DNA of 64,000 nt from Dendrobium chrysotoxum (GCA_019925795.1 CM034311.1:14762926-14826925), one strand, 5' to 3'. Positions 25,860 through 37,279 are shown, counted from the stretch's first letter. Notes: generated by a model from the sequence alone, not told the origin. A program made the numbers and translations.

Positions 25860-26047
25860 ATGAAATAAAAGAGATCTTGATAATGAGTTTATTTTTAGTA
25901 CTTTGGATATTTTAGTAGCTTTTTAGCCTATTCTTTGTTTAAAATATATATTGGAAGAGAATCTAAAATATTTCAAAAATTAGATCTTGAGATTTATAAT
26001 CACAATTTAACATGATAGGACCTATCCTATTGGAATGGGTTGTGAGA
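24234..26047 (+). repeat. 5' LTR of chromovirus C
   Basis: It runs from TGTGGCACCTCC to GGGTTGTGAGA. It contains the palindrome CTAGCACT-GT-AGTGCTAG at 24538-24555, shortly upstream of an ATAAATATAATATT TATA-like stretch near 24591, and a pure AT microsatellite of about 79 bp (25779-25857) not present in the 3' LTR. TATA function is inferred. Confidence 0.85.
25779..25857. repeat. (TA)n microsatellite in the chromovirus C 5' LTR
   Basis: About 79 bp of perfect alternating TA within the LTR. The equivalent part of the D LTR (near 59880-59910) has only a short version. It expanded after insertion or differs by slippage. Confidence 0.95.
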
Positions 26048-26299
26048 GGCTTTTGGTGCAATCAAAGTGATAGTTTTAGAAATGGATTATAAAATGAAGC
26101 TATATGAATTGATCTATAAGTCAAGTGGGATCATTTTGAATCTGTCTAGATGTTAATTTTTATTTATTTTCATGTGCACGTATGCTCGGTTATATAATCT
26201 GTATGATATGAATCCGTGAAATCAAGATAAGATAGATAGGCAAAGTACGAATCATGCAGCTCTTGTACATAGTACAACTTTGATAGTAAGTTTTGATAG

Positions 26300-27366
26300 T
26301 TTGTTAGTCTGATAGCCCAAATGATAGGCAAAGAATAAGGTAGAGTTCCTATTATTCAATATGATTATATAGACAAAATTTCATAGATGTTTTTAAGATT
26401 GAAGCCTCTTAGGTTTGTGGGCAATGTTAAGCCCAAAGTAGTAAAGAATTGCTTGAGGGGACTAAAGAATACATTTGATGGTATGCAATATTCTCTTGAG
26501 ACAAAAGTATTATTAAAAGTATTTCTATTAGAAGGTGAGGCAGAGCGCTCATGGATGGGCAAATAGGAGGAGAAATTTTAAGGGAGATTAAATTCTCCAA
26601 TTCATTGGGAGGAGTTATCTAATGTGTTTTGAACCTAGTTCATACCACTTTTTATATGATAGCAGATCTTGGAGACCTTTCTGAGATTAATTTAGGTGAG
26701 TAGGACTGTGATGAAGTATGATACAGAGTTTACTGCTTTGGCTAGATATGCTCCACAATTAGTCAGTACTCCTGTAAAAAAGTTCTATAGATTTTTTAGA
26801 GGACTTTTAGATAGTCTGAGACAACCACTAGTACCATTTTACATTTCTAATTTTTCTAAGCTTGTGGAGTGAGCCCAATTGATTGAAAATGATCTTATAG
26901 CTACTCAACATCAGTGGACTACCCGTATGAAGAGGTTTAGTGGTAAGATATCTCATAGTGGATTTTCTGGAAAGAAGAGCAAATTCATACCTAGAGAGTC
27001 CAGGAAAGGTCGATAATCTTTGTCTATAGTAACTCTGAGTAGGGGTTGGGTTGCTAATTTTGGGAGTTTTATTAGTGGGGCACTGTATACTAGTGTTGTA
27101 AAAAATTATAAGATGACTGTATAGTGCTTCATGTGCTGGAAGATAGGGCACCAGGTTGCTAAGTCTCCATAAGTAGGATTGGATAGAAGATCTGAGAGTT
27201 CAGTTAAACAAAAATGGAGACAGAAGGTTATTCTGCTCCTTCTATTTTTTGAGGGTCCATTTTGTAGAGGCAGTGGATCTAGTTCTATGACAAGTTCAAT
27301 AGCAGTTAGACTGTCTGGCAGTGCTCAGAGAGAGCCTAGTAGTTTAGTTACTCCAACTCCAATTTA
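26300..27366 (+). pseudogene. gag: Chromovirus C gag
   Basis: Degenerate gag beginning near the MIGKE-like start at about 26320, with FLRLKPLRFVGNVKPK-like sequence at 26390-26430, WMGKXXEEILREIKFSNSLGG near 26550-26620, and TALARYAPQLVSTPVKKFYR-like sequence at 26735-26790. The zinc knuckle near 27135-27175 reads CFMCWKIGHQVAKSP: CX2C and His remain, the last Cys is Ser. Several in-frame stops. Chromovirus D gag at 60385-60558 is the same family. Confidence 0.78.
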
Positions 27367-27429
27367 GCTATGTTTGTATAGTATGACTCAAAAAGAGACT
27401 CGTGATGCTCCATAAATTATGATAGGTAT

Positions 27430-30400
27430 GACTTATATTTTTTCTTAGCCATATTTTATATTCTTTGATTTTGGAGCCAACCATTCATTTATTTCTAAGC
27501 ATTTCCTTAATTTCTTACACTTGCCCTAAATTTTGCCATCTTCTTCTCTTTCTATTACACTATTAGCAAGAGAGGGTATGATAGCCAATAGGGTCTTTTT
27601 CTGTGATATTGAGATTATTGATAGGTAGTGGAGATCTAGTTTAATTTTTTTATATGTTTCTATATTTGATATTATTTTTGGGTATGAACTGGTTGATTCA
27701 GTATGAAGCTCAAATTAATTATTTAAAAAACTGTGTAGCTTCATTTTTTTGGTAGTGAGAGTTCTTTATTTTAGGTTATTAGAGGTGTTTTTTCTATCTA
27801 ATTTTTATTGTAAAAGTAAATAAGTTATGGAAGAAGGGTTGCATGATATTTTTGGCATCAGTCTAGGATAGTAGGATCGACTCTGGTCCTTTTTTTGATG
27901 TCCTAATAGTGTGGAAATTTTTGGATGTGCATCCTAAGGAGTTAGTTTAACTCCGAACATAGACATGGAGCTTTATATTTATATTTTTTTGGGTATGGCC
28001 TCATTTTCAAAGTTCATATAGGATGACACCTAAGAAGCTTTAGGAGTTAAAATTTTAACTTTAGGAGTTAGTTGATCTAGGATTCTTCTTTCCTAAAACG
28101 TCTCTGTGGGGAGCACTTATTCTATTTGTAAAGAAAAAGGATGATATGATATGCATGTGTATTAACTACAAAGGGTTGAACAAAGTTATTGAAAAAAATA
28201 AGTATCCTCTACCATAGATTAATGAACTTTTTTATCAACTTGCTAGATATTCTATATTTTTTTAATATTGATCTGAGTTGAATATTATTAGATAAAGGTG
28301 AGAAGCATAAGATACGAACACTATAAGTTTTTAGTTATGTCTTTTGGGGTGACTAAAGTTATCTTTATGGACCTGATGAACAAAGTGTTCAGAGATTTTT
28401 TGGATTGATTTGTTATTATTTTTATAGATGATATTTTAATATATCTTTCTTCTCAAGAAGGCTATGCCAGAAATATAAGGGTTATTTTGGAGACACTAAA
28501 ACAACATCAGCCATATGTAAAATTATTCAAATATGAGTTCAAGCTAAGTAGTATTTCTTTTCTATGGCACGTGCTAAGTATTATAAGTATTTCGGTATAT
28601 CCCCATAAAATGCAAGCACTTACTGATTGGCCTATGTCTACTACTGTATTTAAGATATGTAGTTTCTTGAGTACAACCGACATTACACGAAGTTTATGAA
28701 GGAATTTTCTCAGATTTCTGCACCTCTGATGAGGCTGACTCAAAAGTCATAAGCTTTTATCTGGACACCCGAGTGTGAGGCCAGCTTTAAGAGATTAAAG
28801 GATTATTTGACTTCTACTCCAGGTTTGGCTCTTCCCTCTAGTACATAAAAAATTTAGGTATTAAGTTATGCTTCACTGAAGGGACAGGGATTTATATTGA
28901 TGCAATATGGAAAGTTATAGCCTACGTTTCTAGGTAGTTGAAGCCATATGAGAGAAATTATTTGACACATGGTCTAGAACTTTCTATTATAGTATTTGCC
29001 CTAAAGAACTAGTGGCACTATTTATACGCTGTTAGGTGTAAATTTTTGATTGATCAATAATCTAAAGTTTATATTAACTCAGAAGGATATGAATCTAAGG
29101 TAAAGGAGATGTCTTAAGTTAATTAAAGATTATGATTTAATTATTCAATATCAGCCTGTAAGGCTTATTTGATGGTAGATGCTCTGAGTAGGAAATCTTT
29201 TAGATTATCATGTATTCAACTTACTTCTTATGAGTGTTTGATATGGGATATAGATAATAGCTAGAGGTGATTTCTCCTGCTGATCATAATTCTAGTATAT
29301 TGTCTCAGAAGATAATTCATCCTTCATTATAAGAAAGGATTCAGGAATCTTAGAAGTTAGATGCAAAATATTTAAAGTTGATTAATCATATCAAACTTGA
29401 TAAGAAATCTTAATTATGAGTGTCTGAGGTTGGTGTTTTTTTTATGAAAGAATAGATTTTGGGTCCCCTTTTTGTAAGATTTAAGATGGGATATTTTATA
29501 TGAGGCTCACTATTCGAGCTACACTATACACCCAAGAAGCAGTAAAATGTATAGTGATTTGAAAGATATATTTTGGTGGCTGAATTGAAAAAGAATGTTA
29601 TAGATTTTATTTCAAAATATGAAGCTTGCTAGTTAGTGAAGGCAGAGCTTTAGCAATTGAGAGATTTTTTTGTAACCATTACCTAATTTAGAGTGGAAAT
29701 GGTAAGAGGTGTCCATGAATTTTGTTACAGGTTTTTCGAGGTTGAGATAGGGACATAATGTAATTTGGGTTATAGTTCATCTGCTGATGAAGTCTATTCA
29801 TTTTATTTTGATCTAATAGTCTGATTATGTAAACAAGTTGGCACTGGTTTATATGCATGAGATTATTAAATTATATTGGTTACTGAATGTTATAATTTCT
29901 AACAAAGATAGAAGGTTTACCTCCAAACTATGGAGGGGTATTCAGCAAGGTTTGAGTACTAAACTTCACTTCAGTATGACATTTCATCCTCAAATTGATG
30001 GATAGTCTAAGAGGACTATACAGGTACTGGCAGATCTTTTAAGTTCATGCATTTTGGATTTTTGTAGTAGCTAGGAGGCTCACATTCCTTTAATTGAGTT
30101 TTCTTATAACAACAACTTTCAGTTAAGTATAGGTATTGATCCGTATGAAGCTCTATATGGTAGAAAATATCATACAGTGTTGTCTTAGGTAAAGGTGGGT
30201 GAAAGACCATTGATATTAGACCAGCCTTAGTAGATGATGCTACTAAAAAGAACTATTTGATCAGAGACATTTTGAGAACTGAACAAGATAGGAAAAAATA
30301 GTAATTTGATGCTAAGCATCAGGTTGTAGAGTTTCAAGGAAGATATTTTGTATATGTGAAGATCAGGTCGATGAAATGCATTAATAGATTTAGCAAGAAG

Positions 30401-30436
30401 GTCAAATAAAGTCCAAGGTATGTTAGACAATTTGAG
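27430..30436 (+). pseudogene. pol: Chromovirus C pol: protease, RT, RNase H, integrase
   Basis: Protease near 27470-27500 reads FFDFGANHSFIS, so Ser of the usual DSGA is Phe. The LGMNWLIQYEAQ linker is near 27670. RT runs from about 28020 to 28760: FVKKKDDMICMCINYKGLNK, KNKYPLPXINELF, and an intact FIDDILIY box near 28415-28445. RNase H remnant at 28850-29100; integrase zinc-region remnant at 29510-29640 (SSKMYSDLKDIFWW); integrase core remnant to about 30130. Multiple stops and frame changes. Confidence 0.82.
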
Positions 30437-30760
30437 GTGATCAAAAGGATTGAAAATTTTGCCTACATGTTATCGTTGCCAGATCATATATCTGAGATTT
30501 ATAAAGTGTTTCACGTGTCACTTCTTAGGAAATCAATATCTAATTTTAGAAATAGAATATCTACTAAAGACATTGAGGTACATCTAGATCTGAGCTACAG
30601 GGAAGAATTAGAGAGGGTTCTGGCTTATGATGTTAGAAAGTTATGGGATAAACAAATCCAAATGTTGAAAGTCCAGTGGAAGAACATGACATAAAGGGAA
30701 GCTACTTTGGAAATAAAGTTTGAAATGAGACAGTTGTATCCTGATTTATTTGTGTGATCT
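30437..30760 (+). pseudogene. Chromovirus C integrase C-terminal tail
   Basis: Open for 85 codons, then a stop within the chromodomain-like part. It shows YKVFHVSLLRK, then YREELERVLAYDVRKLWDKQ and LKVQWKNMT, a stop, and ATLEIKFEMRQLYPDLF. It aligns by eye with 17935-18216 of chromovirus B. Confidence 0.8.
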
Positions 30761-30800
30761 GAGATCTAAGTTTCGATATATCATGGATAATATTTTTTAA

Positions 30801-30811
30801 AAGGGGAGAGT
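30801..30811 (+). other. Polypurine tract of chromovirus C
   Basis: AAGGGGAGAGT lies immediately before the LTR start TGTGACACC at 30812. Confidence 0.82.
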
Positions 30812-32165
30812 TGTGACACCTCCAAATTCAGTGTTCAGTTCTACCTGTTCTGAATTGAACTCAAAAAGATAAACATTTGAAATTTTGGGTTTTGATCCCA
30901 TTTGCATATGTTTGAAAGAGTTTTGGTGTATGAAGAAGATTTGCATATATTATGGAATGAGTTCCATGAGTTTAGAATGCATATTGGTGAATTCTAGATT
31001 TTTTCCCCTAGAATGTCGCAATGTTGGGTGTTCGAGCATAGTGATTAATTGTAACATTGTAGTGCTGTTATCTCTAGATTTTAGAATTTGAACTAGCACT
31101 CAGTGCTAGGCCACTTTCTGTAATTAAATATAATATTAAATATATTATTCTATCTATTTTGCTCGACATTGGCAGCCAAAGAAGAGAGAGGAGAGGGATT
31201 TTGAGACAAATGAAGGATTTTGAGCCGCTTCGGGTCATTGTTAGCCATTAGCACAGTTGTGAAAGATATCTAAATCAAGCTTGGTCAGATTATTTCTATC
31301 TCAGTTTTAAAAAAATATGAATTTTTTTTAATTTTTTTATTGAATTTATATTTTTGCTACCAAAAAAATGATAATAACTTTGCATTGAAAAAACTATGAT
31401 GGCATAACTTTTATTTATATTATAGAAATTGAGATTTGAATATTTTGAATATTTTATTCAAATTTGATACCAAAATTTTAAAAATAAGATAATTTCTATT
31501 GAATAATAAATAATCCAGACTCTCAAAAATAGTGTTCTAGTATGATTAAAGTCTTAAAATAATGTTTTACACAATATTTGATAATTTGGTTATGTTTTGA
31601 AATTGTGCATTTTTACTCAGTAGGATTTTCTATTGCCTACTTATAGAAAACTATGCAACTATGAAAAGTGCCTAATTAAGCTTAAATTATTAAAATGTGA
31701 TGAAATATGCATTAATATGTTTAATAATTATGTGATATTGAATAGTTTTGATATGAACAAAATTGTCTACTAGGAGATATAAGGGGCTTGAATCTTTTGA
31801 GATTCTATTTATGACCAAAAATCATAATCTCAAAATCTGTATGTTGAGAGTCATAAGGAGCCAAAATTCTTTTAGATTCTGTTTAAAAGAGAGGGAAATT
31901 TTGTTGGGAGTCATAAGGGAACAAAATCCTTTGTGATTTTATCTTGGACAGGAGAAATCTATGATATGAACTATTTTGTAATATGAATTTCAGTTTAAAT
32001 AAGTACTCAGTATTTTTATTTGAATATTTGGATAACTGTTATGATCTTATTACTTTGCTCCACATAGTGATTTATTATAATGTATTTATGTATTCTAAAA
32101 ATATTTAATAAAAGAAATAATTTGTAAATTTAGATCGGTGTTGTGTCCTGTTGAGCTAATGATTA
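30812..32165 (+). repeat. 3' LTR of chromovirus C, truncated
   Basis: Starts TGTGACACCTCC like the 5' LTR and is colinear until about GAGCTAATGATTAC near 32165. The palindrome CTAGCACT-C-AGTGCTAG is at 31093-31109. The last part of the LTR, including the AT microsatellite position, is missing; CACTA internal sequence follows. Confidence 0.83.
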
Positions 32166-32284
32166 CGTTTTATAAGATGTGGTCCTAGGTAGGCAAATAT
32201 GTTTATTTATGTATAATTCGAGCTTATATTCACCCACCTAATTTTGGGTGCTTGCACTTATTAAATAAAATTTCACATGGATAC

Positions 32285-32530
32285 CTAAAGCCAAAGGTCA
32301 TGGATGCATAATCAGTTATTACCTGAATCAAAGGTATTAGCAGATGAATTTGTCAAGGGAGTTAAATTCTTTATTCATATTACTTGCCAATTACTTTCAT
32401 TTTTATTAGAAGGAATATTCATATGTCTTTACTCACAGCACAAAAATAAAGCATACCTTACTCTCAACAAAATTAAGATTGATTTATATCGTAGAGGATT
32501 CATGCTAGATTATTGGCTTTGTACTTCATA
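32285..32530 (+). pseudogene. CACTA transposase-associated domain remnant
   Basis: The frame (MHNQLLPESKVLADEFVKGV from 32304, preceded by in-frame SQRSW) matches the N-terminal transposase-associated domain of plant CACTA proteins: the RSWM start, the L-x-DEFVKGVxxFI helix, KNKAYLT after a cysteine cluster, and the LYRRGFMLDYWLCTS end. The cysteine cluster is degraded: one Cys remains where the family has a CxCxxC arrangement. It is followed by an open stretch at 32513-32788 (CNRLAILKTYGGGNKKG) that I do not recognise. Family assignment is by eye. Confidence 0.68.
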
Positions 32531-32788
32531 GGGAGAGTAGGAGCCACATTTCAACTGTTAATGTTGTCCTTCAACAAGTTTCAGGATAGTGGAGGAAGAA
32601 ATTATAATGATGTGCAAAAAGCAACTTTTATATGCAACAGGCTAGCAATTTTAAAAACATATGGAGGAGGTAACAAAAAGGGATGTGCAAAACTCTTAAG
32701 AATTATTGCATCTAACCCAAAAACCAATGTTATCAGGTTGGAGTACAACATGGAAGTTAGCTTACCCTTATTGCATGGAATTTACTAA
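32513..32788 (+). other. Unidentified open stretch inside the CACTA element
   Basis: 91 codons, overlapping the end of the previous frame. I do not recognise the protein. It may be an exon of a CACTA gene or non-coding subterminal sequence. A purine-rich patch (GGAGGAGG) occurs near 32660. Confidence 0.3.
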
Positions 32789-32939
32789 ATAATTCATATT
32801 AAAACATGAAGGCACTAGTAGCCCCCTTCATTCTAGTGGCTCAGTTCCACATATTATGTATAGGCAATCTCTAGTATTAACTTAAATGTTTAATATGCTT
32901 TCAGACATATATATTTTTAGTTCTTGTGCTAACTTTATG

Positions 32940-33520
32940 TATTCTTCTATAAAAAGAAAAGCTGGGTAGAGAGCCACTATTGTTGAGTTGCATACTCGCG
33001 CCCACTAATTCTAAGAGGATAATGAGTGGGTTAATGAGCGATTAAGGAAAGCCTATGTGTGTATTAAAACTTGCATAAGTGTTATGTTTGTAAGAAACCT
33101 ATATAGAGTCTTTACATGCATTTCATATATTGTAGGAGAATTATACACATCTTTGGGAGAGCCAGGAACCTGCTAGTGAGGAATACTCTATGGGATCAAT
33201 GCAGTACTCAGATTATAGTTCGTGGTCACCGGCAGTGGTCGAGATGAATAAAGGGAGAGTTCATGAATTAGGCTCTCAAGCCTATGCATATGAGGCACAG
33301 TTGTCCGGCCAATGGGATTTAGAGATAGTGGCTAGTAGGAGTTAATTAGGCGAAAGGTGGCCACCATGACAGAAGAGCTAGAGTAGATGCAAAAATACAA
33401 GCTGAAATGCAAATGCAAATGCAGCAAAGTTAGATGCAAGCTAAGCTACATAGATCCGTGGAGCAAAGTAATCAACAGGCTATAAAGGATAAGGAGAATG
33501 AGGACACATAGGAATAATAG
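32940..33520 (+). pseudogene. CACTA TNPA-like / plant transposase (Transposase_24 type) remnant
   Basis: Around 32960-33060 a translated stretch reads like TIVELHTRAH and then EDNEWVNERLRKAY, which resembles the TNPA-like proteins of plant CACTA elements. After an apparent intron-like gap, 33130-33300 reads GELYTSLGEPG and later GRVHELGSQAYAYEAQLSGQ. The end, 33380-33510, is a Gln/Met-rich repeat (QMQMQMQQ) and EQSNQQAIKDKENE, a coiled-coil type tail. Stops break the frame. This gene type binds subterminal repeats in En/Spm-like elements. Confidence 0.6.
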
Positions 33521-33739
33521 TAGTGTTTGTGAGGTTATTAATGTATGCTTGTATTTTGTAAACTTTACGTATTGATTTTGAACCAGTGTAGTTGTTCATC
33601 TTTTGTTAATTTAGTTTATTAGTTTATTTATTTGGTTTTCAGTAAAATCCAATTTAATGAAACTATTATTCTAATATTATGTTTTTGTGTGTATCATTTT
33701 ATGTTTTATTGTTGGAAATTAAAAGAGAGTTTTAATAAA

Positions 33740-34123
33740 GAGTGTTTCTTTTTCAAATTTTGCTACAGATTTCTAGTCGCCATTCCACTAGAAATGAATC
33801 GATACATTTTTCCAGCTATCTTGTGATGGTTAAATTCCGCAAAAATGTTCCAGCAATTTTTCCAGCTGCTATTCCCTGCCAAAAATTTCGATGGGCTCAT
33901 CCATCAGAACCTTCTCTTTTGTGGAACTATCTGCTGGTATTTCCAACCATTTTTCCAACGAGAGTATTTCGGCAAAAATATTTTTGATGGAAAAGCATTT
34001 CCTAGGGCCTTTTTTGGATAGAAATGGAGTCGCATGAACTCTACGAGAAAAGATTTTTATCGGCAGATAAATATTCTTTTTAGACGGATTTATCCACAGG
34101 AAATTGTTGAACTTCCTATAGTG
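33740..34123. repeat. Right subterminal repeat region of the CACTA element
   Basis: Short words recur: TTTTTCCAGC (several times between 33808 and 33870), CCATTCC/GGAAAT, and ATTTCGATGG/ATTTTTGATGG, ending with TTCCTATAGTG at 34123. Such subterminal repeats are the binding sites of TNPA-like proteins in En/Spm elements. An antisense open frame of 137 codons across this region is not credible as a gene. Confidence 0.55.
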
Positions 34124-34889
34124 GCAAGCCCTATGGCTTTTGCACTTTTTGAGTTTTTCATATAAAATTTTAGTATCTCTCACAACTCTTCTTTTATATA
34201 TGTATATAATGAATCTTAGTACAATATTATGATGCCAAACTCTATCTCTTTCTTTCACTGTAAATTTTCCTGCATACAACAAATATGATAATTTTTATGA
34301 GCAATTAATTAATATTGGAGGAAAAATATTTTCTTATAAAGTAACCAAATTCCTAAGTATGTTTGCTAAATAAACATTCTCTTTATTATAGATTAAAGGT
34401 ATAAACAAGTCGAGTCGAGCTCTAGTGATAGCATACTCGAGCTTGACTCAATCGTCAGTTAAAAAAATAGGTCGAACCGAGTTCGACCTCGAGACTAGTC
34501 CATGAAACAAGCTTGGTCTCAGCTCAATCATTATCTCTCAGGCTCGAGAACTTGAATCAAGATAAAGTCCTGGTGAGAGCCCTTCGCCGAAGGAAGTCAT
34601 GAGGGGAGCTCTCTAGAGAAAGAGGCAGCATCGTCAACGAACATCTAGAAAAAGAGAAGACAGTTTCACTGCGAGAAGGAACACAAGTTCACACACCTGC
34701 CGCGAGAAGGAATAAAACTGACTGCTCCCGCCTCCCACCGCGTGCGAGAAGGAACATAGCTTTCCAAAAAAAAAAAACAAACGCTTTCCAATTAAATTTT
34801 TTAAGTTCTTATGCATGAAATTAAAATTATTATAAATGAGATATTTATAAATTTTAAAATTTACGTTCTTTTTTAATTACATCCAAACA

Positions 34890-34960
<71 letters not shown>

Positions 34961-35560
34961 CAGTCAGCATTGCTATATTTACCTTAAATATACCATAAAA
35001 TAAAATAAAATAGCACCAGTCCAAATATGTTAATTTTCAAAAATACTCAGCCATCGTTTTCTTGCGTTGATCTTAAATCAAGCTTGTCCAAAATATGATT
35101 TTTAGCTTCTTGTAAGGAGATCAACGACCTGCAAAATATAAAAGCTCAAGATATTTTTTAAATAATGGAACATAATATTTCTTTCACATAGAGTTAAATA
35201 AAGATGATTGTATGTGATATGTCTCATTAAATTCAGTCGATTCGCATGAGCCTCGAGATATTATTTTGATTGAAAATTTTTTAAATTAAATTCAGGACTG
35301 GCTAAACTCTAATTTATACTTATGATTGAATTGAATTTCTGGAAGATATAAACTCATCGGCACCACAAGTGATCCGACCAAATTTTGAATGAGCTCAAAT
35401 CAAAGACTTAAAATATCATTGGAAATTTCAAGTATTAATTTAAAGACCAGACAGTCTCCAAATCTTGTTTGATTATAATCAAATCGAGCGGCTCGATGAA
35501 ACAAATCCAATAAGCCCAAGATCATTCAACTACGACATCAATAAGGCACTCAAATAATTA
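34124..35560. other. Spacer with TCGAG-rich patch and microsatellite
   Basis: No gene seen. 34395-34560 is rich in TCGAG/GTCGA words and may be an unclassified DNA element. GCGAGAAGGA occurs three times (34671, 34702, 34744). The rest is AT-rich single-copy-like sequence. Confidence 0.4.
34894..34957. repeat. Compound (TA)n(GA)n microsatellite
   Basis: About 33 bp of TA directly followed by about 31 bp of GA. Confidence 0.95.
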
Positions 35561-36018
35561 GGGGCTCTTTGGTTGGAAGTGAAATGGGTGTAAAATATTT
35601 CAAATGAAGGGGTTTTGAAAATATTGGTGTTTGGTTGGAAGAAAAAGTAATACAAAGTAAAGTAAAGTAAAGTAAATTCAGCGTAAACCTTTTAGTTCAT
35701 TTTTGAGGTATCATGCAAAAAACGTATACACCGCAAGCAAGCTCGCTTGACCCCCACCATCAGCTAATCGCCACCATCCACTGCCAGCCACCACCTTTCA
35801 CGGTCTCCACCAATTCCGTCCCCCGCCGTCTACAACCGACTGCTGGCTGCCACCGCCGACCACCATCTTTAGGGCTTTACACTGCATTCATTTACTTCAA
35901 ACCAAACAAAATAAGCATTCACTTGCACTTACTGTGCACTTACCCAAACACCTAAGTAATCATTTTACATTGTAGTCCTTTTACATTGCATGCCTTTTTT
36001 AACCAACCACATAGCCCC
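35561..36018. mobile_element. Tourist-like (PIF/Harbinger) MITE
   Basis: 458 bp. The left end GGGGCTCTTTGGTTGG and the reverse complement of the right end, GGGGCTATGTGGTTGG, are terminal inverted repeats. Flanks are TTA at 35558-35560 and TTA at 36019-36021, the 3-bp target duplication of this superfamily. The interior has a CCACC/GCCG-rich patch (about 35740-35870) that is much more GC-rich than the surroundings and may be captured sequence. It encodes no transposase. Confidence 0.85.
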
Positions 36019-36251
36019 TTAATAAATGATTTATTATTGAGAGGATCAATATGAATTATTCAATAGAGTGTTTTGGTCTCTAGCTAAATTTACAAAAATA
36101 TCCCTCTCAAAACGATTTAGAGAGCTAAAGAACTCTACTACAATTTTAGGACAATTGTGGCCGACGATTAACATTAGCAATCACTGCCAACATCGCCTGA
36201 CTTTTATCTTCCTACTATTATCGTTTGACTACTAATATCAATTATCATTAT

Positions 36252-37279
36252 CACTACAGGAAATCCACCCATTACCGGCGGATTTTCCTGTGGCTTTCCG
36301 GCGGTCACTCTTCCGACGGTTTTCCAGCGGAAGACAACGAGATAGATTTTCCAGCAGAAGTTTCCGGCGGCTTTCCGGCGATAAATTTTACCGGCAGCTT
36401 TTCTAGATTTCCGGCGGCTTTTAAATAATTTAATTAAAATGGTTAAAATTTTAACTATTTAAATCATTTATCAAATGATTTAACAAAAAAGATTAAAAAT
36501 AATATTTTAACTAATTTAAGCCAATTATTTCATTAAGTAAAAAGATTTAAATTTAAAATTATTATTTAAATTTTAATTTATTTTAAAATTTTATTTTCAG
36601 TGATTGGTAATTTTAATAAATTATTAAGTTAATAATTCATTTTAATTAAATTTTAGTTGTAATATTTTAATTTAATTAATTTTTAGTTTAAATTAATTAG
36701 AAATTATTAATTATTAATTTTAAAATAATTAATAAATTTAATTTACATAATTAGTAAATATAATTTTAGTTTTAAAATTGATTATGAATTTTACCGAATT
36801 ATATAGTTTAAATATAAAATATTTAACAACATTATATATTTTGCTCCAGAGCATTATGATTTGTGTGTTTGAAATAGATTTTAGGAATCCAAGTTCGAAT
36901 CCCGCAGGCAGCGCATGGGCGGGCGGTCAGCAGGCAGCTCCGCGAGAAGGCAGCGGGCAGCGCTGGAAGAAGTCCAGGCGGACGGGCAGAGCGCTGGGTT
37001 AGCTGGGCAGCTTGTGCGGGCGGTTAGCGGGCAGCTCGGCGAGCAGCGCGGCAAGCAGTCCGGGCGGGCGTGCAGCGTGCTGGGTCTGCTGGGCAGCTTG
37101 TCTGAGCGGTCAGCGGGCAGCTCGATGGGCAGGTTTTTTGAATAATTTTTTTTATTTGGCCGCCGGAAAAAAATTTCCTACGCGTGTTTTACCGGCGGAA
37201 CTTTTTCCGCCGAAAAACCGCCGGTAAATTTAAAAGCCGCCGGAAAAGGCCGCTGGTTATAGATGATTTTGCTGTAGTG
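36252..37279. mobile_element. Non-autonomous CACTA element with GC-rich interior
   Basis: 1028 bp. The left end is CACTACAGGAAAT; the reverse complement of the right end is CACTACAGCAAAAT. Target duplication TAT at 36249-36251 and 37280-37282. CCGGCGG-type words recur just inside both ends (36279-36420 and 37160-37250), as expected for subterminal repeats. The centre is an AT-rich block followed by a GC-rich island (36903-37135). No transposase coding. It is a different family from the CACTA at 23543-34123. Confidence 0.9.
36903..37135. repeat. GC-rich GGGCAGC-repeat island inside the CACTA element
   Basis: A roughly 230-bp island of degenerate GGGCAGC/GGGCGG/GCAGC words in otherwise AT-rich DNA. 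Three overlapping open frames cross it only because the composition lacks stop codons. The sequence TTCGAATCCC, resembling a tRNA B box, sits at its left edge (36893-36903). Confidence 0.75.

Larger units (their letters stand above)
24234..32165 (+). mobile_element. Chromovirus C (Ty3/gypsy), decayed, 3' LTR truncated
   Basis: 5' LTR 24234-26047, degenerate primer site, gag, protease, RT, RNase H, integrase with C-terminal tail, polypurine tract, and a 3' LTR that loses similarity to the 5' LTR near 32165, so its last 400 bp or so are missing. It lies between the left end and the genes of the CACTA element. It is the same family as A and D, and it provides the uninterrupted reference for A. 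No target duplication can be read because of the 3' truncation. Confidence 0.85.
23543..34123 (+). mobile_element. CACTA (En/Spm) DNA transposon interrupted by chromovirus C
   Basis: The left end starts CACTATATGAAAACTTG; the reverse complement of the right end starts CACTATAGGAAGTTC. The two ends stay similar for about 30 bases, with a shared AATTTCC word. Both subterminal regions carry related short words (ATTCCAGTAGAAATCG on the left, CATTCCACTAGAAATGAATC on the right). The 3-bp flanks are CCA and GCA, one mismatch. Between the ends are remnants of transposase-associated genes (32285-33520). Without chromovirus C it would be about 2.7 kb, too short for a complete TNP2, so it is probably an internally deleted copy. 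Confidence 0.75.

Noticed and set aside
25727..25915. 62-codon frame with an alternating Tyr/Ile run
   Set aside because: It is translation of the TA microsatellite inside an LTR.
33869..34282. 137-codon antisense frame
   Set aside because: It crosses the CACTA right end and its subterminal repeats; the product is low in recognisable features.
35713..35955. 80-codon frame in the MITE
   Set aside because: No similarity or start context; explained by a GC-rich patch. Kept only as a possible capture under findings.
36880..36910. tRNA gene
   Set aside because: Only a B-box-like TTCGAATCCC is present; no convincing A box or cloverleaf could be folded around it.
36778..37227. Three overlapping open frames in the GC-rich island
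   Set aside because: They are compositional: low-complexity Gly/Ser/Ala/Arg products with no domain, lying inside a non-autonomous CACTA element.
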